Notes under the pieces: model-generated
The model's input: only the letters and a program-made list of their open reading frames with translations
Told to the model about the DNA's origin: nothing
The model's database searches: none
Translations under genes and position numbers: made by a program
In this document: positions 25,096-35,261 of the stretch, one piece after another
Position numbering within the stretch: the stretch's first letter is position 1
Layout: each line of letters opens with the position of its first letter
Source: Ornithodoros turicata
Lineage: Eukaryota > Arthropoda > Arachnida > Ixodida > Argasidae
Reading direction: 5' to 3'
DNA: 64,000 nucleotides
NCBI RefSeq assembly: GCF_037126465.1
Contig: NC_088203.1
Span: forward strand, 84,630,668-84,694,667

Positions 25096-25446
25096 TCACT
25101 TCTTCTTCGCGTGAGTAAAGATGATGTCGGGCGATGCGACTCTTTTACCGTCCCTGAATCTCTCCTTCTTCTCTAGTTTCAGATCTGGTAATTCTCGCAT
25201 TTCTTGCAAATCTTCATCTGTGAGTCGCTTAAAACGACTGGGCATGTACACCTTTACGCGTTTATCGTTGTCCACCAGGAGTTCCACGTACACGGACTCC
25301 ACGTACACGGACTCCCCGTACATAGTATCCACTTTGCGTAAGTCCAACACGTCGAGCTTTTCGTTCTTCGGAACAATGCTCATTTTCTGAATGTCCCCAT
25401 CTCCAGGTTTCTTTAGTTTATCCAGCTTCTCGAAAATAGATGACAT
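25096..25446 (-). CDS. Small basic/acidic protein, possible ssDNA-binding protein of the PolB element
   Basis: Intact 116-residue frame with ATG at 25,446. Composition is charged, ending in a lysine tail (HAKKK), with no signal peptide or membrane segment. The core reads LDLRKVDTMYGESVYVE, then VELLVDNDKRVKVYMPSRF. This alternation of short beta-like segments around a YG turn and a PxRF motif resembles small OB-fold-like proteins I associate with family B polymerase elements; I cannot verify the match. A 15-base tandem duplication near 25,285-25,315 repeats YVESV in frame. It is transcribed divergently from the polymerase, across a TATA-bearing repeat array. The frame is undamaged while the polymerase is broken, which may mean recent decay or sequencing errors in the longer gene. 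Confidence 0.5.
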   Translation of the reverse strand: MSSIFEKLDKLKKPGDGDIQKMSIVPKNEKLDVLDLRKVDTMYGESVYVESVYVELLVDNDKRVKVYMPSRFKRLTDEDLQEMRELPDLKLEKKERFRDGKRVASPDIIFTHAKKK

Positions 25447-25615
25447 ATCTCTCAGTGCAAGTTTCTACGCATGCCAAATGAACGAGGACAACTATTACCT
25501 AACTTTCCTCATCTTGAAGACAATAGTGAAACATACCTTTCTCGTTGTGCGCTTCACCGGGAGTCGACCGACGGAAGTAGCTTCACAGACCTCAAATGAG
25601 TTGTATATATCACAA

Positions 25616-25629
25616 CTTTTATATAAAGC
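25616..25629 (-). promoter_or_regulatory. TATA box for the minus-strand small gene
   Basis: On the minus strand the sequence reads GCTTTATATAAAAG, with a TCATTTG initiator-like site about 30 bases further on. It sits about 170 bases upstream of the ATG at 25,446. Spacing is right for an RNA polymerase II core promoter; activity is inferred. Confidence 0.4.
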
Positions 25630-25775
25630 ACCCCTGGGATTTTGTTTACACAATCACATAGAAACAGCCCGTGATATACGGCGAGCGAGCATATTAGCTG
25701 CGAAGGACATTTGGAACTTCTTGGAAACCAAAGTGCATAAGCGAACCCTTTGTTTTTGGTTACAGAAAGCTTGCT

Positions 25776-26420
25776 GATATAAAACAGATGGCCCAACTTG
25801 TTGAGACATGCAGCGCCACCCATGACCTCATTTCTTGACAAACGTGATTTACGACCTCCAAAGCATGGCAGTACGCGAGCTTTGATATAAAACAGATGGC
25901 CCCAACGTGTTGGGATGGCCGATGAAGCTCCGTGACCTCATTTCTCCTCCATGACCTCATTTCTCGGAACACATGATTTACGAGCACCAAAGCATGGGAA
26001 TACGCGAGGTTTGATATAAAACACATGGCCCCAACGTGTTGACACGTGCACCGCGCCCGCGGAGGCCCCTTTACCTCATTTCTCGGAACACATGATTTAC
26101 GACTACCAAAGCATGGGAGTACCCGAGCTTTGATATAAAACAGACGGCCCCAACGTGTTGGGATGGCCGATGAAGCTCCGTGACCTCATTTCTCCTCCGT
26201 GACCTCATTTCTCAGAACACATGATTTACGAGCACCAAAGCATGGGAATACGTGAGCTTTGATATAAAACACATGGCCCCAACGTGTTGACACGTGCACC
26301 GCGGCCGCGGCCGCCCCTTGACCTCATTTCTTGGAACGCATGATTTATGAGCACCAAAGCATGGGAATACGCGAGCTTTGATATAAAACACATGGCCCCA
26401 ACGTGTTCTGACATGCAGCA
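25776..26420 (+). repeat. Tandem repeat with TATA-like motif in each unit, 248-bp higher-order period
   Basis: GATATAAAAC occurs at 25,776, 25,884, 26,013, 26,132, 26,261 and 26,380, spaced 108, 129, 119, 129 and 119 bases. The alternation makes a 248-bp dimer. Units also share GGCCCCAACGTGTTG, GACCTCATTTCT and CACCAAAGCATGGG. The two unit types differ in whether GGGATGGCCGATGAAGC or a CCGCGGCC-rich insert follows CGTGTTG. The array lies exactly between the divergent small gene and polymerase, like an enhancer or origin-type repeat. Confidence 0.85.
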
Positions 26421-26430
26421 TGGCTGCTGG

Positions 26431-26466
26431 TTTATAAGCCGCACGATCGCCTCAGGGGGGAACAGT
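26431..26466 (+). promoter_or_regulatory. Core promoter of the polymerase gene
   Basis: TTTATAAG at 26,431-26,438 and an arthropod-type initiator ACAGTC around 26,462-26,467 are about 31 bases apart. They lie at the end of the tandem array and about 75 bases before the first polymerase-like reading frame. Confidence 0.45.
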
Positions 26467-26540
26467 CTGCCTTCACTCGCTTCAAAAGTAAGGTATTCAC
26501 CTCACTTGTTACACATTTCTTATGGATCCGTTTATTCTCA

Positions 26541-29500
26541 GTGCCTCGGTGTGTATTCTGCTCTTTTGACCCTCGTGATATCGAGGATGAATCGGACGAC
26601 GATTCTCGGGACGGCGCACCTCCTACACTGTCTGCTCACGTGATGCGATCGCACCCCGATGTGGATACATCCTTCCTCCCTTCTTCCCGACTGACAGTGC
26701 ATTTAGAGGTGTCGTTAAAAGGTACGTGCTATTGGCATCTGTTCACGATCAGGGAGTAGAGGATTTGTGACAATATTTAATGAGTCACTTTCACGATATG
26801 CTCGCTATATTGAGAGCGCAAAGAATACCCTTTAGGTTTTGCATTTGTTCCGATGTTTTAATGGTGTGGGAAACTCGGGAGGAGATAATCGCGCACATCG
26901 CCCACTTTATGGCGTTTGCTCGCGAAGTCCACAGCGACGGAGCCATCGTGAAGACCCTAATGGACGTGATTCAGGAGTCCACCGGCCGCGTAGAAAATTA
27001 TCAGCGGGAAGGGAGCGGGTTCGTGTCCACCGACGTTCAAAACGTTCAAATATGTATTTCCACAGTGAAAACGAAAAAAATCGGCTGCAATGGGGTGCTT
27101 CCCGATCATTTGGCTAAGCGCAGGAACGTGCCAACAAATATTCATTTACCGGCACGTAAGGAGGGTGAGTGTTTTAAATACAACACGCTCGCCCTCCTGC
27201 ATCCACAGAGTTGGAATACATGGTCAAAAAAATATGAAAATTACGCAGGGGAGTACTGGTGGCCTAGTCGCTTCCCCGTTTCCTACTCCGACCTGGACGA
27301 ATTCGAAGACAAAAGCAAGATATCCGTGTACGTATACGAGTACGTCGATCAGGGAGTGCACGTGTCGCGACCCCCAAAACTCGAGTATGAAAAGAAAATT
27401 CACTTATTGGCTATAGACCAGCATTTTTTTCGAATCAAGTCCCTCGAGCGGTTACTGATTAGGAAAGACAAGCGTTTCGTCTGCGAGCGTTGCACGCGCT
27501 CTTTCCTGAGGGAAGAGAGCATGGCGAAACATTATCGCCTGTGCGCGGACGTAAACGAAATCATATTGGAATTTTGCGAACCGGGCAAAAACTTTGTAGA
27601 ATGTACTAAAATGCAGTACAAGCAGCAGTATAACTACGTTGTCGCGTTGGATACGGAGAGCGTACTCGCGCCCGGTGGTGTTGGTATGCAGCGTCACGTC
27701 ACCTCTAGCTTCTGTGCCGTGCTCGTGCGCACCCACGACTCGAAGGTGATGCGCATCAGGACGCACCATGGCGAAGATTCCGCGAGGCAGTGCGTCAGAG
27801 CTTTGATGGAAATGCAAGACGAGATGATCGCCCTGAATGCTTGCCCCGCGGAAATGGTGCTGAATGATGAGCAACGAGCACGGCACAGAGCTGCCACCCA
27901 CTGCGCGTACTGCGGGCGGGAGTTCGTGCAAGATCTACCCCGTGTCAGGCACCACGACCATTCCAAGCGTTGTACTGCCGGCGAGACAAATTACATCGCG
28001 ACGCTGTGCAACCCCTGTAGCGTGGCGTGCACGACACGGGAAAAACTACCCATCATGGTGCACAATCTGCCTACGATTTGGCCGGACTGCTGCGGGAATT
28101 TCACCTTCTCGGGTGGAAGCGAGCTACCTTCATCGTGGCCAGTTCCATGGAAAAAATCCGATCGTTCGAAATTGGCACCTTCCTATTCAGAGATACCATG
28201 CAGTACCTAAATTCGTCGCTGGGGGAGCTCGTGGAAACCGTCAAATCCATGGGGGGCGCAGAGGCGTTCCAATGCCTGAAGCAGGTATTTGGAGGTGAGT
28301 ACAAAATTTTGCTTCGCAAAGGTGTATTCCCGTACAGCCACGTTAGCTTGTTCGCAGTATACGACAAATTGGCTCTGCCGGCAAAATCCGCCTTCCGAAA
28401 CGATCTGACGGGGGAGGATATAAGCGACGAAGACTATCAGTACGCGCTGCACGTATTTGAACGTTTTGAATGCTCGAATCTGAGGGATTATAATGCATTG
28501 TACCTGAAAACGGATGCCCTGTTACATGCTGACGTAATGCAGCACTTCCGGCGCCTGTGCTACGACGCACGTGGTTTGGAATTGCTTCATTGCGTTTCGC
28601 TGGCATCCTATTCGTGGCAATGCGCTCTAAATTACACGCGGGCAGAATTGGAGCTGATCATCGATGAGGACATGTACCGAACCATCGAATCGGGTGTTAG
28701 AGGCGGACTCTGTCAGGCGAGCAGGCGTCATTTACGGGCTAACAACCCGCTGTGCAGTGGCTACGATCCCGATAAAGAGGAGGTGTACATATCGTACATA
28801 GATTGCAACAATCTTTACGGATTCAGCATGATAAAGCACCTCCCCGTCGGCGATTTCGAATGGGTCGAGGATTTTAGCTCCGTCGATTTTACGCGTCATC
28901 TCACAGATTCGGACGTGGGATACGTGTACGTGTGCGATTTGGAGTATCCAAAATCTATCCACGCGCTGACGCGGTACTTCCCCCTGGCTCCCGAGAAGGT
29001 GGTCGTCCCGAAGGAATGGCTCTCACCATTCCAGCGAGGGCTCCTCGAAGAGTTAATGTATCAGCCGGCGAACAGCAAAAAGCTGCTGCTCACGTGCAAG
29101 GACAAGGTCGAGTACGTCGTTCATTACGCGCTGCTCGCGCTTTATTGTAGATTGGGCATGAGGGTGACAAAAATTCACAGAATTCTAAAATTTCGTCAGG
29201 CACCATTCCTGCGTCCCTACATCGAGGACAATGTTGCCAGACGCGTCGTCTCGAGCACGACGTTCGAGAAAAATTTCTATAAAATCTCAAATAATGCAGT
29301 CTTCAGGCATACGTTGCTAAATAAATTTAATATGCGGGACATTCGAGTAGCCTTCGATGAGGAGACGGCGAGTCGCCTCGGGAGTCGGGTGGAATGCGTG
29401 CGAATGGAAATTTTGTTCCCTGATTGTGTCATGTACAAAATGCGCAAAAGAAAAGTGCGATGCGATTTCCCCCTGCAGATTGGCTTCACGATTTTAGAAC

Positions 29501-30071
29501 TGAGTAAGTTAACCATGTACTCATTTTACTATGAAACCCTGTTGAGTAAGCTCACTTGTCCGGTGATTACCTGCTACTTTGACACAGACTCTCTGATCCT
29601 CGGCCTATTCTGTAAGGACTACGAAGATCAGTTACGTGCGATCGCCGACGACCGTTTAGACTTGTCTTCCTTCGATCAGGAACATCCACTGTACAGCGAG
29701 AGGAATCGCGGTAGACTTGGCGCGTTCAAAAGTGAAACGGGTAGCGTACCCATCGAGGAAGTAATATGCTTGAAAGCCAAAATGTATTCCATCAAATTAG
29801 CCGGGGAAAACAGATAGCAAGAGCTAAAGGGGTCAAAAAGAACATTGTGCGCAAACACCTCCTCCATGATACGTACCGCGATACCCTATTCAAGCACGCT
29901 AGCGTATCGCACGAACAGGTGTCAATAGTGGGAACGAAACAGTGCATGTACACCATCAGAAATGTGAAAAGAAGTCTGATGGCATACGACGACAAACGAT
30001 ACCTCTACAATGACGTGGACTCCTACCCGTACGGAAGCTGCGAATATGGTAAGCTCGAGTGGATGATGTAG
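26541..30071 (+). pseudogene. Protein-primed family B DNA polymerase with zinc finger and endonuclease-VII-like module, frameshifted
   Basis: Three successive frames together cover a protein-primed DNA polymerase (DNA_pol_B_2 type) as in Polintons and adintoviruses. The first large frame (26,780-28,210) has a C2HC finger (C235, C238, H251, C255), exonuclease motif I (D291-T-E293) and a treble-clef module like endonuclease VII (C375/C378, H391-H392-D393-H394, C410/C413). The second (28,027-29,817) begins at exonuclease motif II and holds Pol motif A (IDCNNLYG, D259), a Pol B-like FYKISNNAVF and Pol C (YFDTDSL, D519/D521). The third (29,766-30,071) is the C-terminus. Joins fall near 28,065-28,075 and in GGGGAAAAC near 29,810. 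Upstream, 26,541-26,720 looks like an N-terminal CxxC..H segment in yet another frame, with a stop at 26,768. Each join is what a one-base loss would give. The catalytic residues are all present, so decay is recent or partly a sequencing artefact. A possible GT-AG intron (30,049-30,111) would change the last residues. Confidence 0.9.
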
Positions 30072-30165
30072 ATAGCGGGATTTCACCTGGTGTTCTTTCC
30101 CCCGCCGCACAGATAATGCAGAGGATGAGTAGGAGTAGCGTCATTTGACCTGCGTAACTGGAAGG

Positions 30166-30582
30166 ATGTGGTACCTGGTTCTCTTCTCGCTCGTCTCGTG
30201 CGCGCTGGCGCTGGACGCTGGCAACTGTACTGCGAGCATCAAGCTGGAGAAGGATAAGCACACGTACGCGCACGAATGCCCTGGCGACATCTTGGCCATC
30301 AGAGAGTGGCACGTGGTACCTATGCGGCCCGGCATTAACGTGAACAGGAACGCCACTGGATCGCTGCGCACGTGCCTTCACTCGCTGGACGTAAGCGACA
30401 GCTACGAAGATATCGAGTGCATGCGGAAGTGCCAACTCACCGAGGACGAAATTTTTCTCAGCCGCTGTCCCGGAGACGTCTACATGATCCGTCACTTCCG
30501 TGGAACCATGCCCAGCATCAAAGGAATCAACATCTCCAAGACCGCCATGCTTTTTCTCAAACATGTACTCCATAAACGTTGA
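30166..30582 (+). CDS. Small secreted cysteine-rich protein with internal duplication
   Basis: 138 residues; ATG at 30,166 is chosen because it starts a clear signal peptide (MWYLVLFSLVSCALALDAG). The mature part has six cysteines (21, 38, 70, 85, 89, 101) and three N-glycosylation sequons (N20, N62, N122). Two copies of a segment of about 26 residues are visible: CPGDILAIREW...PGINVNRNA (38-63) and CPGDVYMIRHF...GINISKTA (101-127). No family recognised. It starts 95 bases after the polymerase stop on the same strand, with a splice-acceptor-like TTTCCCCCGCCGCACAG between. It could be an extra gene of the same element (a secreted or envelope-associated product) or a captured host salivary-type gene. 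The frame is intact. Confidence 0.6.
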   Translation: MWYLVLFSLVSCALALDAGNCTASIKLEKDKHTYAHECPGDILAIREWHVVPMRPGINVNRNATGSLRTCLHSLDVSDSYEDIECMRKCQLTEDEIFLSRCPGDVYMIRHFRGTMPSIKGINISKTAMLFLKHVLHKR

Positions 30583-30639
30583 AAGGTATTTTTTCCCTGT
30601 CTGTCTGAGATAAAGTCGCAGCAGGGTCGCTGCCGAGCG

Positions 30640-31160
30640 CGCCATCTGGCGGGCGCTAACGAAGGCTATGTTCAGCGGGCTTAGTCAGCCAATCAGTGCG
30701 CTTAGAACGGGCCAATCGGTAGGCTTAAATCGAGGACGGCCAATCAGAAGGCTTAGAAAGTCTGGAAAATGTGGAGAGTGATCAGTAGGCTTCGAATGGA
30801 CCAATCAGCGGAGCCAGTTAATCGGCATAAAGGGGCGGAGCTGTGCTCAGCGATACGCATGCACCAATCAGCGTGAAGTGGGCAGAGCCGAGTAATTAGC
30901 ATAAAGGGCCGGAGCTACAGTGAACCAATCAATGATCAGTAGGCTTAGCACGGGCCATTCAGCGTGAACTGGGCGGAGCCAAGCCAACTAATTAGCATAA
31001 AGGAGTGGAGCTACGGTCAGCCAATCAAAGATCAGTAGGCTTAGCATGGGCCAATCAACGTGAAGTGGGCGGAGCTAATGGCGGCCAATCAGATCAGTAA
31101 GCTTAGCATGGGCCAATCAACGTGAAGTGGGCGGGGCTAATGGCGGCCAATCAGATGGCT
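30640..31160 (+). repeat. Array of CCAAT boxes and GC boxes
   Basis: Eleven CCAATC motifs (for example 30,689, 30,741, 31,050, 31,146), several GGGCGG sites (30,834, 30,970, 31,068, 31,129) and GCATAAAGG words recur in degenerate units containing GATCAGTAGGCTTAGCA. It lies directly behind the secreted-protein gene. It could be a promoter-like repeat or simply a satellite that looks like one. Confidence 0.75.
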
Positions 31161-31179
31161 TTGAATTTGGCTTGTGTTG

Positions 31180-31272
31180 GCTTAGAACTGGATTGTGTTG
31201 GATTAGAACTGGATTATGGCTTAGAATTGGATTCGAATTGGATTAGAATTGGATTGGAATTGGATTAGAGAA
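31180..31272 (+). repeat. GGATTAGAATT short tandem repeat
   Basis: Degenerate 11-12-base units (TGGATTAGAATTGGATT). LINE-type sequence begins right after, so the LINE appears to have inserted here. Confidence 0.7.
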
Positions 31273-33600
31273 AACTCTTGGCTATAGGACACATTTCTAT
31301 ACTACTGATGTGAACAGTGCTGCTGTTTTACTTACAGATATTGTTCATTCAGGTATAAGTTCCTTTGTCCCCACTCGGACCATACATAATGTTCATAGAT
31401 AGCAAACTTGGTTCTCGAAGGAGACCAGATCCTACCTAAAGAAGAAAAAATTCCACCACCGGCAGTTCAAAAAGCATAGCTCCATAACACACTACATACT
31501 ATTTGCTCACTATCGGACACGTTTTAAGCAGGCACAATCACGTGACCATGCTAATCGCATCAAATCCATTGAAATGGATCTCAAGAGTAATCCTAAACAA
31601 TTTTGGAAACACGTGCGTCTTTCGAAAAACGAAAACAGTCTATGCGCTTTGAACACAAACGGTAGGGTATCTTCTAACCCAACCTCGATGTCTCAGCTCT
31701 TCGCTACACCTTTTTCTTCAATATATAAACGCGGCAACGCACAGCCAATTGCGAATTCGAGCTCCTTGTCGAACGCATCTTATCACATTCCTTGTATAGC
31801 AGTGTCCCACGAGGAGGTCATCGCAGCTATTCGGAAGCTAAAACCTACTTTGACCCCAGGGGTCGACAAAATTCCTGCAGTATTCGTTAAAGCCTACGCT
31901 GACCTCCTTGCACCCGTCCTCCTTCATGTATTCAACCTGTCTTTATATGTGACTCTGTGTTCCCCACCTGTTGGAAAACTTCGGTTGTCGTACCAGTTCA
32001 CAAGTCCGGCGATCCTTTAAATGTGTCAAACTATCGTCCTCTCAGCCTACTGTGCGCGTTTCCAAAGCTGTTTGAGCAGGTAATCTATGATCGCACGTTT
32101 CCTTTTCTCAAGTCGCAGATATGTGAGCAACAACATGGTTTTATGCCAGGCAGATCCACTGTCACCAATCTTGTATCGTTTATGTCCGTTCTGGCTCCTT
32201 GTGTCTCAGAACGAGGACAAGTAGATACAATTTATTTCGACATTTCAAAAACATTTGACATGATGGACCATACCATTTTACTTCACAAACTTCATATGAC
32301 TGGTCTCGGAAACGCCCTCGTTGCTTTCTTCCTTTCCTTTCTGAGTAACGGATGCTGTGTCGTAAAGGTGCACGGTGCCTTTTCTTCTCCTTACTTCCCT
32401 CCTTCAGGTGTTCCTCAAGGCTAAATTTTGGGGCCGCTCCTTTTCAATGTCTTTATTAATGACTTAGCTGGGCATATTCGTCATTCTCATGTTCTTCAGT
32501 ACGCCGATGACGTGAAGATATTTAAAGTTATCCACAACCCAAATGACGTTCATAAGCTACGAACTGACGTTTCCTCTGTGGTTGAATGGTGCTCTAAAAA
32601 TGGGATGACTAGTAATCCATTGAAGACGAAACATGCGACTTACTCAAGAAAAACTAACAGAATATGCAATACATACATGTGTTCCGATGCCATCAAGCGT
32701 GTCGATGTACTGAAGGATTTGGTTGTCATTTTCGACTCCCAGCTGCGTTTTCGTGATCATGTCTCTTACGTACGGTCTTCAGCTCTCAAAATTCTTGGCT
32801 TGTTCACATATACATGCAAAATCTTTTCCACACACTCTGTATTTCTTCACCTGTATCGTTTTTTTAATTTTACCGCGACTGGAATACGCGTCTCCAGTGT
32901 GGAACTCTCTTTCCTGCACTGACTCGTCACGGATTGAATCTGTCCAGAAGAAATTTCTACACATTGTACATAGCGTATTGTTAAGAAAAAGCCCTCACTT
33001 CAGAATGTATGTCTATGCTGAGATGATGTCATTTCTTAACATCCAACCACTCTCAACGCGACGCCGTTTTCATGATATTATGCTCTGTTATAAGATATTA
33101 CACAGTTTTCTCGATACACCATCTTTATTACATCAGCTTTATATCATCGTACCTGTCAATGTAACCCGACACACGAATATATTGTACTTATCCTACCATA
33201 TGCCTCAAATCCGATCGTACGTATTCAAGAAATGACAAACGCCATTCACCCCTCTGTTGATATCTTTACCTCCCATCCAAACGTTTTTAAAACTCTCCTC
33301 TTGCGTTCACTCAGTAACACATGAAGTTGTACAGTCTTTTTTTTCCCCTTTTAGTACTACGTACTGTATATCTCCAAGTCTGTATTGTATGTATCACTGT
33401 GAATATCTTCCCGATACGCTCCTCTTCCTGAATATGTTATGTTTCGCCTAATCTGTATATGTATGTATACATATATGTGTGTATATATTTGTAAATACTG
33501 CATTGTCTGCGTGCGCCAATACCAAGGCTTCGGCTGTTCTTGGGCACATTAATAAAGGTATTATTATTATTATTATTATTATTGTTGTTGTTGTTGTATT
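31273..33600 (+). pseudogene. LINE A: 5'-truncated Jockey/CR1-group reverse transcriptase with (ATT)n tail
   Basis: Frames at 31,574-32,020, 31,957-32,424, 32,428-32,922 and 32,723-33,235 join into one RT. The parts are the finger region (SNYRPLSLL), FDISKTFDMMDH, GVPQG then LGPLLFNVFINDL, LQYADD (catalytic, about 32,500) and a C-terminal thumb (PRLEYASPVWNSLSC). A nonsense codon interrupts GVPQG at 32,422; frameshifts lie near 31,960 and 32,870. The endonuclease is missing at the 5' end. The 3' end is TTAATAAAGG then (ATT)n/(GTT)n at 33,558-33,598. A second, shorter copy of this family is at 54.8-55.7 kb. Confidence 0.85.
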
Positions 33601-35215
33601 TGAGTGTTTAGTTGTTCCTCACTGAACTGCGGACTCTGTTCCGCAATGTACTTAGTTCCAATGACTTGTTCATGTTAGGTGATGTTAACATTGATATGTT
33701 ACAGGCCAGTAAATCAAACGTATCTGAATACCTTAATGTTTTGGCCGACTTCGGGCTTGAGGCCCTGATACTCACCCCCACTAGGGAAGAATATATGGCT
33801 GGCAGACTGGTGTCATCCTGTATTGATCATATTAACGTAAGATCCTGTGATACGCCCCTGTGTGCGGGGGTTATAACTTATAAGATCTCCGATCGCTACC
33901 CTACTCTTCTCTTCATGGCTAACAATTCACCGGGAGCGAGTCTACCAAGCAGTGTATCTGTAGAATACATCAATATCGAATTATTTGATCAACACCTAGC
34001 CCAATATGACTGGTCAGCAATTTTGGACTGCGCAGATCATGTGCAGGCTCTTAATTTGTTTATAGAATACTTCTCTGAGAGTTACCAGGCCGCTAAAATG
34101 AAAAGGGCAATCAAGCGGAGGCGCCTCGACCCATGGATTAAGGATGAAATCATATGCATGATTAAACAAAAAGAAAGACTGTGGAGAAGGTGCCGCCGAC
34201 ACCCTGATAACGGCGCTCTCAAAACGGAATTTAGGGCGTTTCGGAACAAGGTCACCGCCGCGATACGCTTATCGAAGAGAAACTACAACTTTGATAAATT
34301 CAAGTAGGAAGAATTCCCGTGCAACGTGGCACATGATGAACGAACTTAGAGGCCAACCAAATGAACATAATCTAGATAAAGATATCAAAGACAATTTCGA
34401 CGGTTCGGCCGGTATCGCAGATAAATTTAGCGCATGTTTTGCTAAAGCTTTCGAGACCAGACAACCTGCGTATTTGCCCGATCTTGGGTTCCCCACCATT
34501 TCAAAGTCCTGTGCCTTTCCTACAATGTTGGAACCCCAGTTGCGCTCAATAGTATTTAGCATTTCATCTGGATCCTGTGGGTGGGACGGTATAAGAATCT
34601 CTGATCTTCAACGAAATTACAGCACTTTAAGTGACTGTATGCTGATGATCTTCAATGGCTGCTTTACGTCCGGTGTCATTACAGTTGGATTAAAAAGGGC
34701 CATTGTGAGGCCAATATACAAAAAAGGGTGTCATAGTGGAGAACTATCGCCCTATTTCTCTGTTACCTGTGTTAGCCGTAATTATGGAGAAGTACGTCTA
34801 CTCAGTTATGGTTGATTTTGCTCAGAAAAATATCATTTGCGATAACCAGTTTGGTTTTACTGAGGGCAGGGGCACGCAAGATCTCCTCGAAGAATTCACC
34901 GATCTAATCTATAATTCATTCGACAGGAACAAGTTTGTTTCCTGCTTATTGCTCGACCTAACTCGTGCGTTCGACACAGTCTGCCACCCAATTTTGTTAA
35001 GAAAACTACGTATATGCTTACGGATTTCGAGGCCCCATTTACGAATGGCTTAAGAATTTTTTGTTTGCCAGAACGCAACTTGTATCCGTTTGTGGTGAAC
35101 CTAGTCATGCTGTAGATATCAGATCTGGTGTGCTACAGGGGTCGGTTTGGCTTAGGCGGGCCTTCAGGACTTCCTTCTATGTGTGTTTTGAATCAAAATT
35201 TCATTCCATTCAATT

Positions 35216-35260
<45 letters not shown>
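33601..35260 (+). pseudogene. LINE B: 5'-truncated CR1-like element with internal deletion
   Basis: Starts inside an APE-type endonuclease (MLGDVNIDML at about 33,675; SDRYP in place of SDHY). Linker and RT finger frames follow (VENYRPISLL near 34,735; LLLDLTRAFDTVCH near 34,960) and the frame ends in RSGVLQGSV at about 35,147. There it jumps straight into the family's 3' UTR (GGCTTAGGCGGGCCTTCA), losing YADD and thumb. Frameshifts lie near 34,300, 34,725 and 35,010. Tail (ATT)n at 35,217-35,259. Confidence 0.85.

Positions 35261-35261
<1 letters not shown>

Noticed and set aside
26722..26835. GT-AG intron joining the N-terminal segment to the polymerase frame
   Set aside because: Splice signals look good, but the joined frame runs into a stop after a few codons, so it does not restore the polymerase frame.
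29806..29822. Programmed -1 frameshift at GGGGAAAAC in the polymerase
   Set aside because: Zero-frame codons are GGG GAA AAC, which do not form an X XXY YYZ slippery heptamer. A second shift near 28,070 has no slippery site either.
29956..30645. 229-codon minus-strand frame, including an internal MTLLLLILCIICAAG signal-like start
   Set aside because: It lies antisense to the polymerase C-terminus and the secreted gene, both better supported. Composition fits a shadow frame.
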